Positions 1-8,878 of a stretch of 64,000 nucleotides of DNA are shown in pieces. A program made the position numbers and the translations under genes. Position 1 is the stretch's first letter. Each line of letters begins with the position of its first letter. Below the pieces are notes generated by a model that worked only from the letters and a program-made list of their open reading frames with translations, was not told where the DNA came from and searched no databases. This stretch comes from Streptomyces sp. TLI_105 (GTDB lineage: Bacteria > Actinomycetota > Actinomycetes > Streptomycetales > Streptomycetaceae): the NCBI RefSeq assembly GCF_900105415.1, contig NZ_FNSM01000001.1, forward strand, positions 4,244,501 to 4,308,500, written 5' to 3'.

Positions 1-630
1 GAGCAGGGCGACGGTCCCGGCGCGCCCGCCGCAGTCGACGGCGCCGGGGCCGAGCCGCAGGGCGGTGTCGACGACGCGTACGGCGTGGAGGGGGCGGTTG
101 CCCCGGTTGGCCACGGTGTACGTGACGGCGGCCCGGCCGCCCCCGACCGAGACCCGCTCGGTGAGCGTGAGGTCCCCGGCGACGCCGGCGTACCCGGAGC
201 GGGCGGTCGCGCTGCTCAGCACGTCGAGGGAGGGGACGTCACCCTGGGCCCGCGCGGTGGCGAGGCGCACCCCGGGCAGGGCGCGGAAACGGGCGACGCA
301 CTCCATCTCCCGGAGCGCGGCGAGCTGCTGCCGGGGGCACCGTACGGCCCCGTCGGGCACGCCGGGGTCGACGACCCGTACCCCGTACACCTGCGCCTCG
401 CCCAGGTTCTCCAGCAGGTACCGCTTCACGACCTGCGCCCCGACCCGTACCGTCGGCGGCCGCTCCGCGCTGTCGGAGCGCTCGTTCACGGTGACGGTCA
501 TCCGCAGGGCCCCGTCCCCGGCCCCACCGGCCCACGCGTCGGCGCCGGGCAGCGCGAGCAGCACCGCCACCAACAGCCCACCGCTCACCCGACGGCCGTA
601 ATAGTCCGATGATCTGCCCGCACGCGTCAT
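1..630 (-). CDS. Secreted DUF11-like repeat protein (partial)
   Basis: Open frame reading off the left window edge; 210 codons are visible. The N-terminus has a positively charged stretch (MTRAGRSSDYYGRR) then a hydrophobic core (GGLLVAVLLALPGADAWA), a likely Sec signal peptide cut near ADAWA. The mature part has two similar beta-rich segments: one with LENLGEAQVYGVRVVDPG, and one with VTYTVANRGNRPLHAVRVVD about 100 residues later. This pattern is typical of DUF11/conserved-repeat cell-surface modules. An in-frame ATG three codons upstream (position 639) is an alternative start. The C-terminus, and so any cell-wall anchor, lies outside the window. It is divergent from the thioredoxin/NHL gene. 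Family assignment is from the repeat pattern only. Confidence 0.7.
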   Translation of the reverse strand, partial: MTRAGRSSDYYGRRVSGGLLVAVLLALPGADAWAGGAGDGALRMTVTVNERSDSAERPPTVRVGAQVVKRYLLENLGEAQVYGVRVVDPGVPDGAVRCPRQQLAALREMECVARFRALPGVRLATARAQGDVPSLDVLSSATARSGYAGVAGDLTLTERVSVGGGRAAVTYTVANRGNRPLHAVRVVDTALRLGPGAVDCGGRAGTVALL

Positions 631-730
631 GCGCCCCATGCCACCGCCCGCCCCCGGCCCGCCCGGCCCCGGGACACGCCCCGGCCCCCCACCCGGCCCC
701 CGTTTTCCACCCGTACGGCACCCTTGAACC

Positions 731-2524
731 ATGAACGACTCCGCGCCCACCCACGCGCCCCGACGTGCCCGTGTCCGTGCCCCCGAGCTGATCGGCAAGG
801 GCGGCTGGCTCAACACGGGCGGAGAAGAACTGACCCTCGCCGACCTGCGAGGAAAAGTTGTTCTGCTCGATTTCTGGACCTTCTGCTGTGTGAACTGCCT
901 GCACGTCCTCGACGAGCTGCGGGACCTGGAGGAGAAGCACCGCGACACGCTCGTGATCGTCGGGGTGCATTCGCCGAAGTTCGTGCACGAGGCCGAGCAC
1001 CAGGCCGTCGTCGACGCCGTCGAGCGGTACGAGGTGCACCACCCCGTGCTCGACGACCCGGAGCTCGCGACCTGGAAGCAGTACGCCGTGCGGGCGTGGC
1101 CGACGCTCGTCGTGATCGACCCCGAGGGGTACGTCGTCGCCCAGCACGCCGGTGAGGGGCACGCCAACGCGATCCGGACCCTGGTCGAGGAGCTGGAGGC
1201 CGAGCACGAGGCCAAGGGGACGCTGCGGCGCGGCGACGGGCCGTACGTGGCGCCCGAGCCCGTCGCGACCGACCTGCGCTTCCCCGGGAAGGCCGTCACC
1301 CTGGAGAACGGGCACTTCCTGGTCTCCGACACCACCCGGCACCAGCTCGTCGAACTGGCCGAGGACGGCGAGACCGTGGTGCGGCGGATCGGCGAGGGGG
1401 TCTTCCGGGAGCCGCAGGGCCTCGCGCTCCTCCCCGGCGGCAAGGTCGTCGTCGCGGACACCGTGAACCACGCCCTGCGCACGTACGACCCGGAGAGCGG
1501 GACGATCGAGCTCGTCGCCGGCACCGGGAAGCAGTGGTGGCAGGGGTCCCCGACCGCCGGCCCCGCCCTCGAGGTCGACCTCTCCTCGCCGTGGGACGTC
1601 GCCTGGTGGCAGGGCAAGGTGTGGATCGCCATGGCCGGTGTGCACCAGCTGTGGACGTACGACCCGGAGACGCGGACCGTCGAGGTCGCGGCCGGGACGA
1701 CGAACGAGGGGCTCGTCGACGGGCCCGCCGCCGAGGCCTGGTTCGCGCAGCCCTCCGGGCTCGCGGCCACCGAGGACCGGCTGTGGATCGCCGACTCCGA
1801 GACCAGCGCCCTGCGCTGGATCGACACCGAGGGCGTCGTGCACACGGCGGTCGGCACCGGCCTCTTCGACTTCGGCCACCGCGACGGCGCCGCCGACCAG
1901 GCCCTCTTCCAGCACCCGCTGGGCGTGACCGCCCTGCCCGACGGCTCGGTCGCCGTCTCCGACACGTACAACCACGCCCTGCGCCGCTTCGACCCCGCCA
2001 CCGGCGAGGTCACCACCCTCGCCACCGATCTGCGCGAGCCCAGCGACGCGGTCCTCGTCGGCGGTGACATCGTGGTCGTCGAGTCCGCCCGGCACCGGCT
2101 GACCCGGCTGCGGCTCCCGGAGGAGGCCGTCCAGGTCGAGGCGGTCGCCCACCGCACGCGGCGTGAGGCCACCGAGGTCGCCCCGGGACGGCTCCGGCTC
2201 GACGTCGTCTTCCAGGCGCCGACCGGGCAGAAGCTGGACGAGCGGTACGGCCCCTCGACCCGGCTCCTGGTCTCCTCGACCCCGCCGGAGCTGCTGCTCG
2301 GCGGCGAGGGCACCGGAACGGACCTCTTCCGGGAGCTGGACCTGAACCCGGAGGTCACCGAGGGCGTGCTGCACGTGTCCGCGATGGCCGCGTCCTGCGA
2401 CGACGACCCGGCCAACGAGTACCCGGCCTGCCACGTCCACCAGCAGGACTGGGGCGTCCCGGTGAAGGTCACGGCCGACGGCGTCGCCCGGCTGCCGCTG
2501 ATCCTCGCCGGCATGGACGGCTAG
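731..2524 (+). CDS. Thioredoxin-like / NHL-repeat protein
   Basis: 597 residues in two parts. Residues about 15-150 are a TlpA/thioredoxin-like domain: LLDFWTFCCVNC carries a redox CxxC (Cys53-Val-Asn-Cys56), followed by VIVGVHSPKF and WPTLVVIDPEGYV. Residues about 170-460 hold NHL-type beta-propeller repeats (REPQGLALLPGGKVVVADT, HPLGVTALPDGSVAVSDTYNHALRR). A roughly 110-residue beta-rich tail follows. The architecture matches the NHLRC2-like family found from actinobacteria to animals, probably cytosolic thiol-redox proteins of unclear substrate; no signal peptide is seen. There is no good Shine-Dalgarno before the ATG, so a leaderless transcript is possible. It converges with the next gene with no spacer (TAG directly followed by the neighbour's stop). 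Confidence 0.9.
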   Translation: MNDSAPTHAPRRARVRAPELIGKGGWLNTGGEELTLADLRGKVVLLDFWTFCCVNCLHVLDELRDLEEKHRDTLVIVGVHSPKFVHEAEHQAVVDAVERYEVHHPVLDDPELATWKQYAVRAWPTLVVIDPEGYVVAQHAGEGHANAIRTLVEELEAEHEAKGTLRRGDGPYVAPEPVATDLRFPGKAVTLENGHFLVSDTTRHQLVELAEDGETVVRRIGEGVFREPQGLALLPGGKVVVADTVNHALRTYDPESGTIELVAGTGKQWWQGSPTAGPALEVDLSSPWDVAWWQGKVWIAMAGVHQLWTYDPETRTVEVAAGTTNEGLVDGPAAEAWFAQPSGLAATEDRLWIADSETSALRWIDTEGVVHTAVGTGLFDFGHRDGAADQALFQHPLGVTALPDGSVAVSDTYNHALRRFDPATGEVTTLATDLREPSDAVLVGGDIVVVESARHRLTRLRLPEEAVQVEAVAHRTRREATEVAPGRLRLDVVFQAPTGQKLDERYGPSTRLLVSSTPPELLLGGEGTGTDLFRELDLNPEVTEGVLHVSAMAASCDDDPANEYPACHVHQQDWGVPVKVTADGVARLPLILAGMDG

Positions 2525-2869
2525 TCAGCGCACGATCCCCTGGTTCCTGGACGGGCGCCCCGCGGCCCCGTCCAGGCACCCCTCCACCCAGGCCGCCGGG
2601 TCGTGCACGGCCCGCTCGCCGCCCATGCCCTGCCGCTCCATGAGCGCGCACTCGCCGGCGAGCAGCGCCTTCGTGCGCGAGCCGTCGATGTCGTAGCCGC
2701 GGATCCGCGAGGCCTGGACGAAGCCGCCCTCGTAGGCGATGTCCGTGCCCCACGGGGGCCGCTCGTTGTACTGGCCGATCAGGACGCCCGCCGCCGCCGT
2801 GGCGAGCACGACGGCGACGGTGACGCCGACGGCGAACTTCCCCCGCGAGGGGCCCTCATGACGATGCAT
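2525..2869 (-). CDS. Small single-pass membrane protein, hypothetical
   Basis: 114 residues. A short basic N-terminus is followed by one hydrophobic helix (residues about 12-30, VGVTVAVVLATAAAGVLIG) and a polar domain with three cysteines outside the helix-like region, including GECALMERQ near the middle. This suggests an exported domain anchored by an uncleaved signal. No family was recognised. The start is uncertain because no convincing ribosome binding site precedes the ATG. It ends immediately beside the thioredoxin/NHL gene in convergent orientation. Confidence 0.7.
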   Translation of the reverse strand: MHRHEGPSRGKFAVGVTVAVVLATAAAGVLIGQYNERPPWGTDIAYEGGFVQASRIRGYDIDGSRTKALLAGECALMERQGMGGERAVHDPAAWVEGCLDGAAGRPSRNQGIVR

Positions 2870-2921
2870 GAGGACGACGCTGCCAGGCGGGGGCTTTCGC
2901 GGATGTTTCCGCGGACGGGAC

Positions 2922-4229
2922 TCAGCCCTCCAGGAACGCCACCAGCGCGTTCGCGAGGAGGTACGGGTCGTCCGCGCCGCAGAGTTCGCGGGCGCTGTGC
3001 ATGGAGAGGATCGCGACGCCGATGTCGACGGTCGAGATGCCGTGCCGGGCGGCCGTGATCGGGCCGATCGTGGTGCCGCAGGGCATGTCGTTGCTGGAGA
3101 CGAAGGACTGCCAGGGCACCCCCGCCTTCTCGCAGGCGGCGGCGAAGACCGCGCGGCCGCTGCCGTCGGTGGCGTAGCGCTGGTTGACGTTCACCTTGAG
3201 GATCGGGCCGCCGTTGACGCGCGGGTGGTGCGTCGGGTCGTGGCGCTCCGCGTAGTTGGGGTGGACGGCGTGGCCGGTGTCGGAGGAGAGGCAGACCGTG
3301 CCGGCGAAGGCGCGGGCCCGGTCCTCGTAGGAGCCGCCGCGGGCGTAGACCGAGCGCTCCAGGACGTTGCCGAGGAGGGGGCCCTGGGCGCCGGTGTCGG
3401 CCTCGGAGCCGTTCTCCTCGTGGTCGAAGGCGGCGAGGACCGGGATGTACGGGAGGTCGTCGCGGCCCGCGAGGGAGGCGAGCGCGGCGACGCCGGCGTG
3501 GACGGAGACGAGGTTGTCCATGCGCGGGCCGGCGAGGAGCTCGCGGTCGCGGCCGAGGTAGGCGGGGGCGTCGACGGCGTGGACCATGAGGTCCCAGCCG
3601 CTGACGTCCTCGGCGTCGACGCCGGCCTCGGCGGCGACGAAGGAGATCAGGTCGCCCTCGTGGACCTGGCCGATGCCCCAGATGGGCTGCATGTGGCGCT
3701 GGCGGTCGAGCTTGAGGCCGTCGTTGACCTGGCGGTCGAGGTGGATGGCGAGCTGCGGGACGCGCAGCAGCGGCCGGTCGACGTTGACGAGGTGGTGGCT
3801 GCCGTCGCGGAGGGTGAGGCGGCCGGCGAGGCCGAGGTCGCGGTCGAGCCAGGTGTTGAGCAGGGTCCCGCCGTAGATCTCGACGGCGACCTGGCGCCAG
3901 CCCTGGGCGCCCATGTCGGGCTGCGGCTTGACGCGCAGGTTGGGGGAGTCGGTGTGGGCGCCGACGATCCGGTACGGGGTGTGGGCGGTGGCGCCCTCCG
4001 GCACGTACCAGGCGATGATCGCGCCCCCGCGGATCACGTACTTCCCGCCGCTCGTGCCGTCCCAGGCCGCGGTCTCCTCGACCTTCCGGAAGCCGGCCTT
4101 CTCAAGGCGTGAGGCGGCGCTCGCCACCGCGTGGTACGGCGAGGGGGAGGCCGTCAGGAAGGCCATCAGGTCGTCGGTGTGGCCGCGGTCGAAGGGGCCG
4201 GCGGTGGGACGGGAAGCTGCGCTGCTCAT
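2922..4229 (-). CDS. M18 family aminopeptidase
   Basis: 435 residues from the chosen ATG, the usual length for the M18 (aspartyl aminopeptidase-like) family, which removes acidic N-terminal residues using two metal ions in the cytosol. Metal-site motifs are visible: RIVGAHTDSPNLRVKP, AAFDHEENGSEADTGAQGP with the catalytic/metal-binding Glu pair, and CLSSDTGHAVHPNY. The C-terminus has GTTIGPITAARHGISTVDIG, a conserved M18 block. The frame is open 19 codons further upstream, but the chosen ATG has AAGGTGA at good spacing and matches where family members begin. It is monocistronic, separated from the upstream acyl-CoA dehydrogenase gene by a hairpin terminator. Confidence 0.93.
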   Translation of the reverse strand: MSSAASRPTAGPFDRGHTDDLMAFLTASPSPYHAVASAASRLEKAGFRKVEETAAWDGTSGGKYVIRGGAIIAWYVPEGATAHTPYRIVGAHTDSPNLRVKPQPDMGAQGWRQVAVEIYGGTLLNTWLDRDLGLAGRLTLRDGSHHLVNVDRPLLRVPQLAIHLDRQVNDGLKLDRQRHMQPIWGIGQVHEGDLISFVAAEAGVDAEDVSGWDLMVHAVDAPAYLGRDRELLAGPRMDNLVSVHAGVAALASLAGRDDLPYIPVLAAFDHEENGSEADTGAQGPLLGNVLERSVYARGGSYEDRARAFAGTVCLSSDTGHAVHPNYAERHDPTHHPRVNGGPILKVNVNQRYATDGSGRAVFAAACEKAGVPWQSFVSSNDMPCGTTIGPITAARHGISTVDIGVAILSMHSARELCGADDPYLLANALVAFLEG

Positions 4230-4324
4230 GGGGTTCACCTTACGCAGGAACCGGATTTCGAATACGGGACCCCGGAAAGGGCGCATCGGGACCGGGCCGG
4301 AGCGGATCCGGCCCCGGGCAGCAA

Positions 4325-4360
4325 GAACGGCCCGCCCCCCTCCCCGGGGACGGGCCGTTC
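4325..4360 (-). terminator. Hairpin terminator after acyl-CoA dehydrogenase
   Basis: Perfect 10-base inverted repeat GAACGGCCCG / CGGGCCGTTC around a C/G-rich loop, 20 bases past the acyl-CoA dehydrogenase stop codon. No clear U-tract, as is common for Streptomyces terminators. Confidence 0.7.
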
Positions 4361-4379
4361 GGTCGGAGCGAGGCGCGTC

Positions 4380-6209
4380 TTAGAACGCGGCCTCGTCCAG
4401 GTCCATCAGCGAGCCGTCGACGGCCTCGGCCAGCGCGCGCTCGGCGGAGACGCCGGGCAGGACGTTGGCGGCGAAGAACTTCGCGGCCGCGATCTTGCCC
4501 TGGTAGAAGGCGACGTCCTTGCCGGTGGCGCCGGCGGCCAGCTTCTCGGCGGCGACGGTCGCGCCCTTCAGCAGCAGGTAGCCGACGACGACGTCGCCGG
4601 AGGCGAGCAGCAGGCGGGTGGTGTTGAGGCCGACCTTGTAGATGTTCTTGACGTCCTCGCCGGTGGCGGTGAGGTCGGTGATCATCTTGCCGACGATGGC
4701 CTCCAGGTCGACGGCGGCCTTGGCGAGCGCGTCGCGGGCGCCGGCCAGCTCCTCGCCGCCGGTGCCGACCGCGAGGAACTTCTTGATCTCCTCGGACAGC
4801 GCGTTCAGGGAGGCGCCCTGGTCGCGGACGATCTTGCGGAAGAAAAAGTCCTGGCCCTGGATGGCCGTGGTGCCCTCGTAGAGGGTGTCGATCTTGGCGT
4901 CCCGGATGTACTGCTCGATCGGGTACTCCTGGAGGAAGCCGGAGCCGCCGAAGGTCTGGAGCGACTGCGCGAGCTGCTCGTAGCCCTTCTCGGAGCCGTA
5001 GCCCTTCACGATCGGCAGGAGCAGGTCGTTCAGGCCGTGGAGCGCCTTGGCGTCCTCGCCGGCCGCTTCCTTGATCGCGATCTCGTCCTGCACGGAGGCC
5101 GTGTAGAGGACGAGGGAGCGCATGCCCTCGGCGTACGCCTTCTGCGTCATCAGCGAGCGGCGGACGTCGGGGTGGTGCGTGATGGTGACCTTGGGCGCGG
5201 CCTTGTCCATGAAGTTGGCCAGGTCGGTTCCCTGGACGCGCTCCTTGGCGTACTCCAGGGCGTTGAGGTAGCCCGTGGAGAGGGTGGAGATCGCCTTCGT
5301 GCCGACCATCATGCGGGCGAACTCGATGATGAGGAACATCTGGCGGATGCCGTCGTGCTTGTCGCCGATCAGCCAGCCCTTGGCGGGGTGCTGATCGCCG
5401 AAGGTCATCTCGCAGGTGTTGGAGGCCTTGAGGCCCATCTTGTGCTCGACGTTGGTGGCGTAGACGCCGTTGCGGGCGCCCAGCTCGCCGGTCTCCCAGT
5501 CGAACTCGTACTTCGGGACGAGGAAGAGGCTCAGGCCCTTGGTGCCGGGGCCGGCGCCCTCGGGGCGGGCGAGGACGTAGTGGAGGATGTTCTCCTCCAT
5601 GTCGTGCTCACCGGAGGTGATGAAGCGCTTGACGCCCTCGATGTGCCAGGAGCCGTCCTCCTGCTGGATGGCCTTGGTGCGGCCGGCGCCGACGTCCGAG
5701 CCCGCGTCGGGCTCGGTGAGGACCATGGTGGAGCCCCAGCGCTTCTCGACGGCGATCTGCGCGACCTTCTTCTGCGCCTCGTTGCCCTCGGTGTAGAGGA
5801 TGCCGGCGAAGGCCGGGCCGGAGGAGTACATCCAGATGGCCGGGTTCGAGCCGAGGAGCAGCTCCGCGTAGGCCCAGATCAGGGAGCGGGGGGAGACGGT
5901 GCCGCCGATCTCCTCCGGGATGCCCAGGCGCCAGTACTCGGACTCCATGAAGGCGTTGTACGACTTCTTGAAGGTGGCCGGGACGGGCGCGGTGTTGGTC
6001 TCCGGGTCGAAGACCGGCGGGTTGCGGTCGGCGTCGGCGAAGGACTCCGCGAGCTCGTTCTCGGCGAGGCGGCGGATCTCGTCGAGGATGCTCTTGGCGG
6101 TCTCGACGTCCATCTCCTCGAACGGCCCGGTGCCGTACACCTTGTCGCGGCCGAGGACCTCGAAGAGGTTGAACTCGATGTCGCGGAGATTCGACTTGTA
6201 GTGCCCCAT
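4380..6209 (-). CDS. Acyl-CoA dehydrogenase (long, four-domain type)
   Basis: 609 residues, longer than the roughly 380-residue classical enzymes because of an extra C-terminal domain (about 470-600), as in the FadE/AcdH-like group of actinobacteria. It oxidises acyl-CoA thioesters to trans-2-enoyl-CoA with FAD. Visible motifs: [19 protein letters not shown] and [14 protein letters not shown] (middle beta domain, FAD/substrate), [14 protein letters not shown], and [33 protein letters not shown], whose YEGTTAIQ carries the region of the catalytic base. The start [22 protein letters not shown] is the typical N-terminus. Two matching operator-like sequences lie 48 and 86 bases upstream, suggesting control by a repressor, probably TetR-type. 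Acyl chain specificity cannot be read. Confidence 0.93.
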   Translation of the reverse strand: MGHYKSNLRDIEFNLFEVLGRDKVYGTGPFEEMDVETAKSILDEIRRLAENELAESFADADRNPPVFDPETNTAPVPATFKKSYNAFMESEYWRLGIPEEIGGTVSPRSLIWAYAELLLGSNPAIWMYSSGPAFAGILYTEGNEAQKKVAQIAVEKRWGSTMVLTEPDAGSDVGAGRTKAIQQEDGSWHIEGVKRFITSGEHDMEENILHYVLARPEGAGPGTKGLSLFLVPKYEFDWETGELGARNGVYATNVEHKMGLKASNTCEMTFGDQHPAKGWLIGDKHDGIRQMFLIIEFARMMVGTKAISTLSTGYLNALEYAKERVQGTDLANFMDKAAPKVTITHHPDVRRSLMTQKAYAEGMRSLVLYTASVQDEIAIKEAAGEDAKALHGLNDLLLPIVKGYGSEKGYEQLAQSLQTFGGSGFLQEYPIEQYIRDAKIDTLYEGTTAIQGQDFFFRKIVRDQGASLNALSEEIKKFLAVGTGGEELAGARDALAKAAVDLEAIVGKMITDLTATGEDVKNIYKVGLNTTRLLLASGDVVVGYLLLKGATVAAEKLAAGATGKDVAFYQGKIAAAKFFAANVLPGVSAERALAEAVDGSLMDLDEAAF

Positions 6210-6256
6210 GGCGACGGCTCCGTAAAGGCTCGGGGAGGCGGATGTCCTCGTAGACG

Positions 6257-6271
6257 TACTACCGGTGAGTA
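6257..6271 (-). promoter_or_regulatory. Operator-like site 1 upstream of acyl-CoA dehydrogenase
   Basis: On the minus strand this reads TACTCACCGGTAGTA. It matches the second site (6295-6309, TACCCACCGGTAATA on the plus strand) at 13 of 15 positions, in opposite orientation with centres 38 bases apart. It lies about 50 bases before the acyl-CoA dehydrogenase start, between the gene and possible -10 hexamers such as TAGAGA. The regulator is unknown; a TetR-family fatty-acid repressor is the usual partner in this context. Confidence 0.55.
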
Positions 6272-6294
6272 GCTCACGCTCTCTACGATGATGC

Positions 6295-6309
6295 TACCCA
6301 CCGGTAATA
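6295..6309 (+). promoter_or_regulatory. Operator-like site 2 upstream of acyl-CoA dehydrogenase
   Basis: TACCCACCGGTAATA, the partner of the site at 6257-6271. The similarity extends two bases to GC at the 5' side of both copies, giving 15 matches in 17. The pair would bracket the promoter of the acyl-CoA dehydrogenase gene. Confidence 0.5.
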
Positions 6310-6349
6310 ACGGCAACCCCAAACCGGGACCGAAGTCTGTGACGCGCCC

Positions 6350-6393
6350 CTCAGTCGTCTCTCAGCCGTCTCTCAGTCGCCCCTCGGCCACCC
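6350..6393. repeat. Four degenerate 11-base tandem repeats
   Basis: Units CTCAGTCGTCT, CTCAGCCGTCT, CTCAGTCGCCC and CTCGGCCACCC in a row, between the acyl-CoA dehydrogenase promoter and the stop codon of the lipoprotein gene. No function is apparent. Confidence 0.6.
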
Positions 6394-6401
6394 GCCTGAT
6401 A

Positions 6402-6959
6402 TCAGTCGCCCACCTCGTACGCGGGGTCCACGTAGCACGGCGAGGTCACCGAGACCGAGAGGCTGTCGCGGGAGGCCTTCTCCCACTTCGAGGCGTCCTC
6501 GTACGTCGAGGGGAGCAGCAGCTCGATCGTCGCCGTGTGGTGGTCCTTCTCGTGCTCGACGTCCAGCTGGAGCTGCTTGGCCTCGGACTTCGCCGGCTCG
6601 AAGCGCTGGACCTTCCAGCCCTTGGCCGGCAGGTCCCGGTGCAGGCGGTCCATGGCCTGCTTCAGGGCGTCGGCGGTCGGCGCGTACATCGACCAGAAGT
6701 GGCGGACCCGGAAGCCGTGGTCCACGCCGTCGCAGGGCGCGGCGTCGGGGGCGCCGTTGTTCGCCTCGCGCAGGCCGGCCGCGTCGAAGATCGCACTGGA
6801 CTGGGCCCGGACCAGGTCCTTGGCCTCGGCGACCGTCTTGTGCTGCGGCTCGTAGGGCAGGCCGCCGCTGCCGCCGTCGTTGCTCATGGTGCTGCATCCC
6901 GTCAGGAGAAGGAGAACGGCGGCCGCGGAGAGGGCGGAGGAGAGGGAGCGGGTGGTCAC
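6402..6959 (-). CDS. Lipoprotein of the DUF1023 cassette
   Basis: 185 residues from a GTG start. Its first codon overlaps the stop of the DUF1023 gene in a GTGA, so translation is probably coupled. The N-terminus is a clear lipoprotein signal: VTTRSLSSALSAAAVLLLLTGC, with lipobox LTGC and Cys at residue 22. The mature domain is alpha/beta-like, with DGVDHGFRVRHFWSMYAPT, a DRLHRDLPAKGWKV segment and a C-terminal ATIELLLPST strand. Two cysteines (CDGV and SPCYV) could form a disulfide. No family was recognised, but last place in a cassette of small helical protein and DUF1023 hydrolase suggests a surface partner of the hydrolase. Confidence 0.85.
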   Translation of the reverse strand: MTTRSLSSALSAAAVLLLLTGCSTMSNDGGSGGLPYEPQHKTVAEAKDLVRAQSSAIFDAAGLREANNGAPDAAPCDGVDHGFRVRHFWSMYAPTADALKQAMDRLHRDLPAKGWKVQRFEPAKSEAKQLQLDVEHEKDHHTATIELLLPSTYEDASKWEKASRDSLSVSVTSPCYVDPAYEVGD

Positions 6960-8872
6960 TGGGTGGTCACTTCCTTGTACCGGCCGGTGACGACACGGGC
7001 CTGGTTGTTCAGGCTCTCGGTGCCGTTGTCCCAGTAGCCGCTGTGGCCGCGGGAGCCGTCCGTCGCCACGATGTGCGCGCCGAAGTCGGGGTTGGTGGGG
7101 GTCAGGGTCTTCACGACGCTCGCGCCGTCGCCGTCGAGCCACGAGGGCAGGACGTCGATGTCGAGCTTCTTCGGGGCGTGGCCCCAGCCGCCGAGGTCCG
7201 GCACCGGGTCGCTGGTGACGAAGGGGATGTTGAAGCCGCCGTACTTGTCGTCGGTGAGCCCGCTGAGCGGGCCGGGGAGGTGCAGGCCCTTGAGGTACGG
7301 GTCGCTGTCCGCCTCCGCCGCGTAGACATGGCCCTTGGGCACGTCCAGGTCGGTGGCGCTGCCCACCTGCATGCCGGGGCTGCCCGCCACGAAGATGTCG
7401 TCGGCGTGCAGCGTCCCCTGGCGGGCGGCGGAGCCGACCACCGTGGAGCCGTAGCTGTGGCCGGTGACCGTCAGGTGCGACGGCTCGCCCTGGTGGGTGG
7501 CGCGCAGGCCGTCCACGAAGTTGTTCAGCTTGGGGGCGCCGTCGTCCGCGTAGTGGCTGAAGGGCGCGTCCTTGACGATGTTCTGCGGGGCGTCGTAGCC
7601 GAGCCAGGTGATCGTGGAGACGCTCTGCCCGTTCGCCAGGTTGTCGCTGGCCCGCCAGAGGGTCTCCATGCGCTTGATGTCGCCGCCGATGCCCTCCAGG
7701 TTGGACGTGGTGCCGGGCACGTACATCGCGGTGTGCGTGGCGGTGTCCGGATTCCCGTTGGCGACGATCGCGTGCCCGTTGCCCTGGGTGTCGAAGCCGA
7801 GGAGGTACGCCTCGGGCAGCGGCTTCTCGCCGGGCCTCTCGGACCGTCCGGTGCGGTCGAAGCGGTCCTGGATGGCGTTCATGCCCTTCAGGTCCGCCTC
7901 CAGCTTCTTCTTTCGGTCGCCGTACTTGTCGTTCCAGTCCCGCCACTCGGGGTTCTTGATGACCGCCGGGTAGGAGCCGCTGGGGTTCGGCAGGTACTCC
8001 TGCGGCTGCTTCGGGATGGCGTTGAGGTCGAGCTGGGTCTGGGCGCGGGTCTCCGCGAGGACCATCCGGTTGGCGTCGTCGCGGACGGCGGAGGGGATGC
8101 CGTCCAGGGCGCCGACGGAGGCCGGGTAGAGCGTCGCGTACTCGTCGCGCTGCTCCTGGGTGAGGCCGTTCCACCAGTCGGCGTTCTCCTGGGGGGACTT
8201 GCCGTGCGGGATCTTGCCGTCGTCGGCGTACTTGCCGGCGGCGTCCTGCATCGCCTTGGTGTCCTTGGCGGCGTCCGCGAGGGTCGCGTCGCTGACGGTC
8301 AGCCCGGGCTCGGCCTTGAGGTTGCGCAGGGCGGCGGCGTAGCGGCCGTCTATCTCGGTGGCCTCGCGGACGGCGTCGCCTATGCGCTGGGCGATGTCCT
8401 CGGCCTTGCCCTTGTTGGCGTCGGCGCTGCCGATGCCTTCGGCCTTGCCGGGGAGATAGGGGATGGGAGCGCCGTCGTGCGCGGTGTTGTTGCCCGGGAG
8501 GAGGACGGACGACTGGGTCGGGTAGGTCACCGTACCGTCGGCGTTCACGGTGAACTTGAGGTTCTCCGCGTCCTCCAGCGCCTGCTTCAGCTTCTTCTGC
8601 GGGGCGGCGAGTTCGGAGGCGAGCCCGTTGAGTGCCGTACGGACCAGACCGCACTCCGTGTGCAGGTACTGGTAGTTGCGGGAGAGCTGCTGGACGTCGG
8701 CGCCCGCCCGGTCCGCCGTCTCGCCCTTCTGGGTCTCGTGGATCTTGGCGAACATGCCGTTGTCCACGCGGTCCTTGTCCGCGTTGGCGCGGGAGCTGAC
8801 CTTGCCCCAGCCGTCGGCGGCGTCGGTGTACTCGTTCAGCTTCACGTCGCGGAGCTGCTGCCAGGTGGGCAT
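6956..8872 (-). CDS. DUF1023 alpha/beta hydrolase with helical N-terminus
   Basis: 638 residues. Residues about 1-250 are mostly helical and resemble WXG/T7SS-type N-terminal segments (MPTWQQLRDVKLNEYTDAADGWGKVSSRAN opening). The C-terminal part is the DUF1023 (alpha/beta-hydrolase 8) domain: MYVPGTTSNLEGIGGD, then the nucleophile elbow TVTGHSYGSTVV (Ser near residue 474), FVAGSPGMQVG, and a late His in SRGHSGYWDN that could complete the triad. Such proteins are common in Streptomyces next to small ESX-like proteins; the substrate is unknown. A strong ribosome binding site (AAGGAGGG) overlaps the end of the upstream gene 6 bases away. The stop overlaps the lipoprotein start. Confidence 0.88.
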   Translation of the reverse strand: MPTWQQLRDVKLNEYTDAADGWGKVSSRANADKDRVDNGMFAKIHETQKGETADRAGADVQQLSRNYQYLHTECGLVRTALNGLASELAAPQKKLKQALEDAENLKFTVNADGTVTYPTQSSVLLPGNNTAHDGAPIPYLPGKAEGIGSADANKGKAEDIAQRIGDAVREATEIDGRYAAALRNLKAEPGLTVSDATLADAAKDTKAMQDAAGKYADDGKIPHGKSPQENADWWNGLTQEQRDEYATLYPASVGALDGIPSAVRDDANRMVLAETRAQTQLDLNAIPKQPQEYLPNPSGSYPAVIKNPEWRDWNDKYGDRKKKLEADLKGMNAIQDRFDRTGRSERPGEKPLPEAYLLGFDTQGNGHAIVANGNPDTATHTAMYVPGTTSNLEGIGGDIKRMETLWRASDNLANGQSVSTITWLGYDAPQNIVKDAPFSHYADDGAPKLNNFVDGLRATHQGEPSHLTVTGHSYGSTVVGSAARQGTLHADDIFVAGSPGMQVGSATDLDVPKGHVYAAEADSDPYLKGLHLPGPLSGLTDDKYGGFNIPFVTSDPVPDLGGWGHAPKKLDIDVLPSWLDGDGASVVKTLTPTNPDFGAHIVATDGSRGHSGYWDNGTESLNNQARVVTGRYKEVTTQ

Positions 8873-8878
8873 GCGGGA

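Noticed and set aside
239..2440. Large antisense open frame (about 730 codons) opposite the thioredoxin/NHL gene
   Set aside because: Low-complexity Gly/Arg/Val-rich translation typical of GC-rich antisense shadows; the opposite strand has a clear domain architecture.
4131..6272. Long plus-strand frame over the acyl-CoA dehydrogenase
   Set aside because: Antisense shadow without any recognisable domain.
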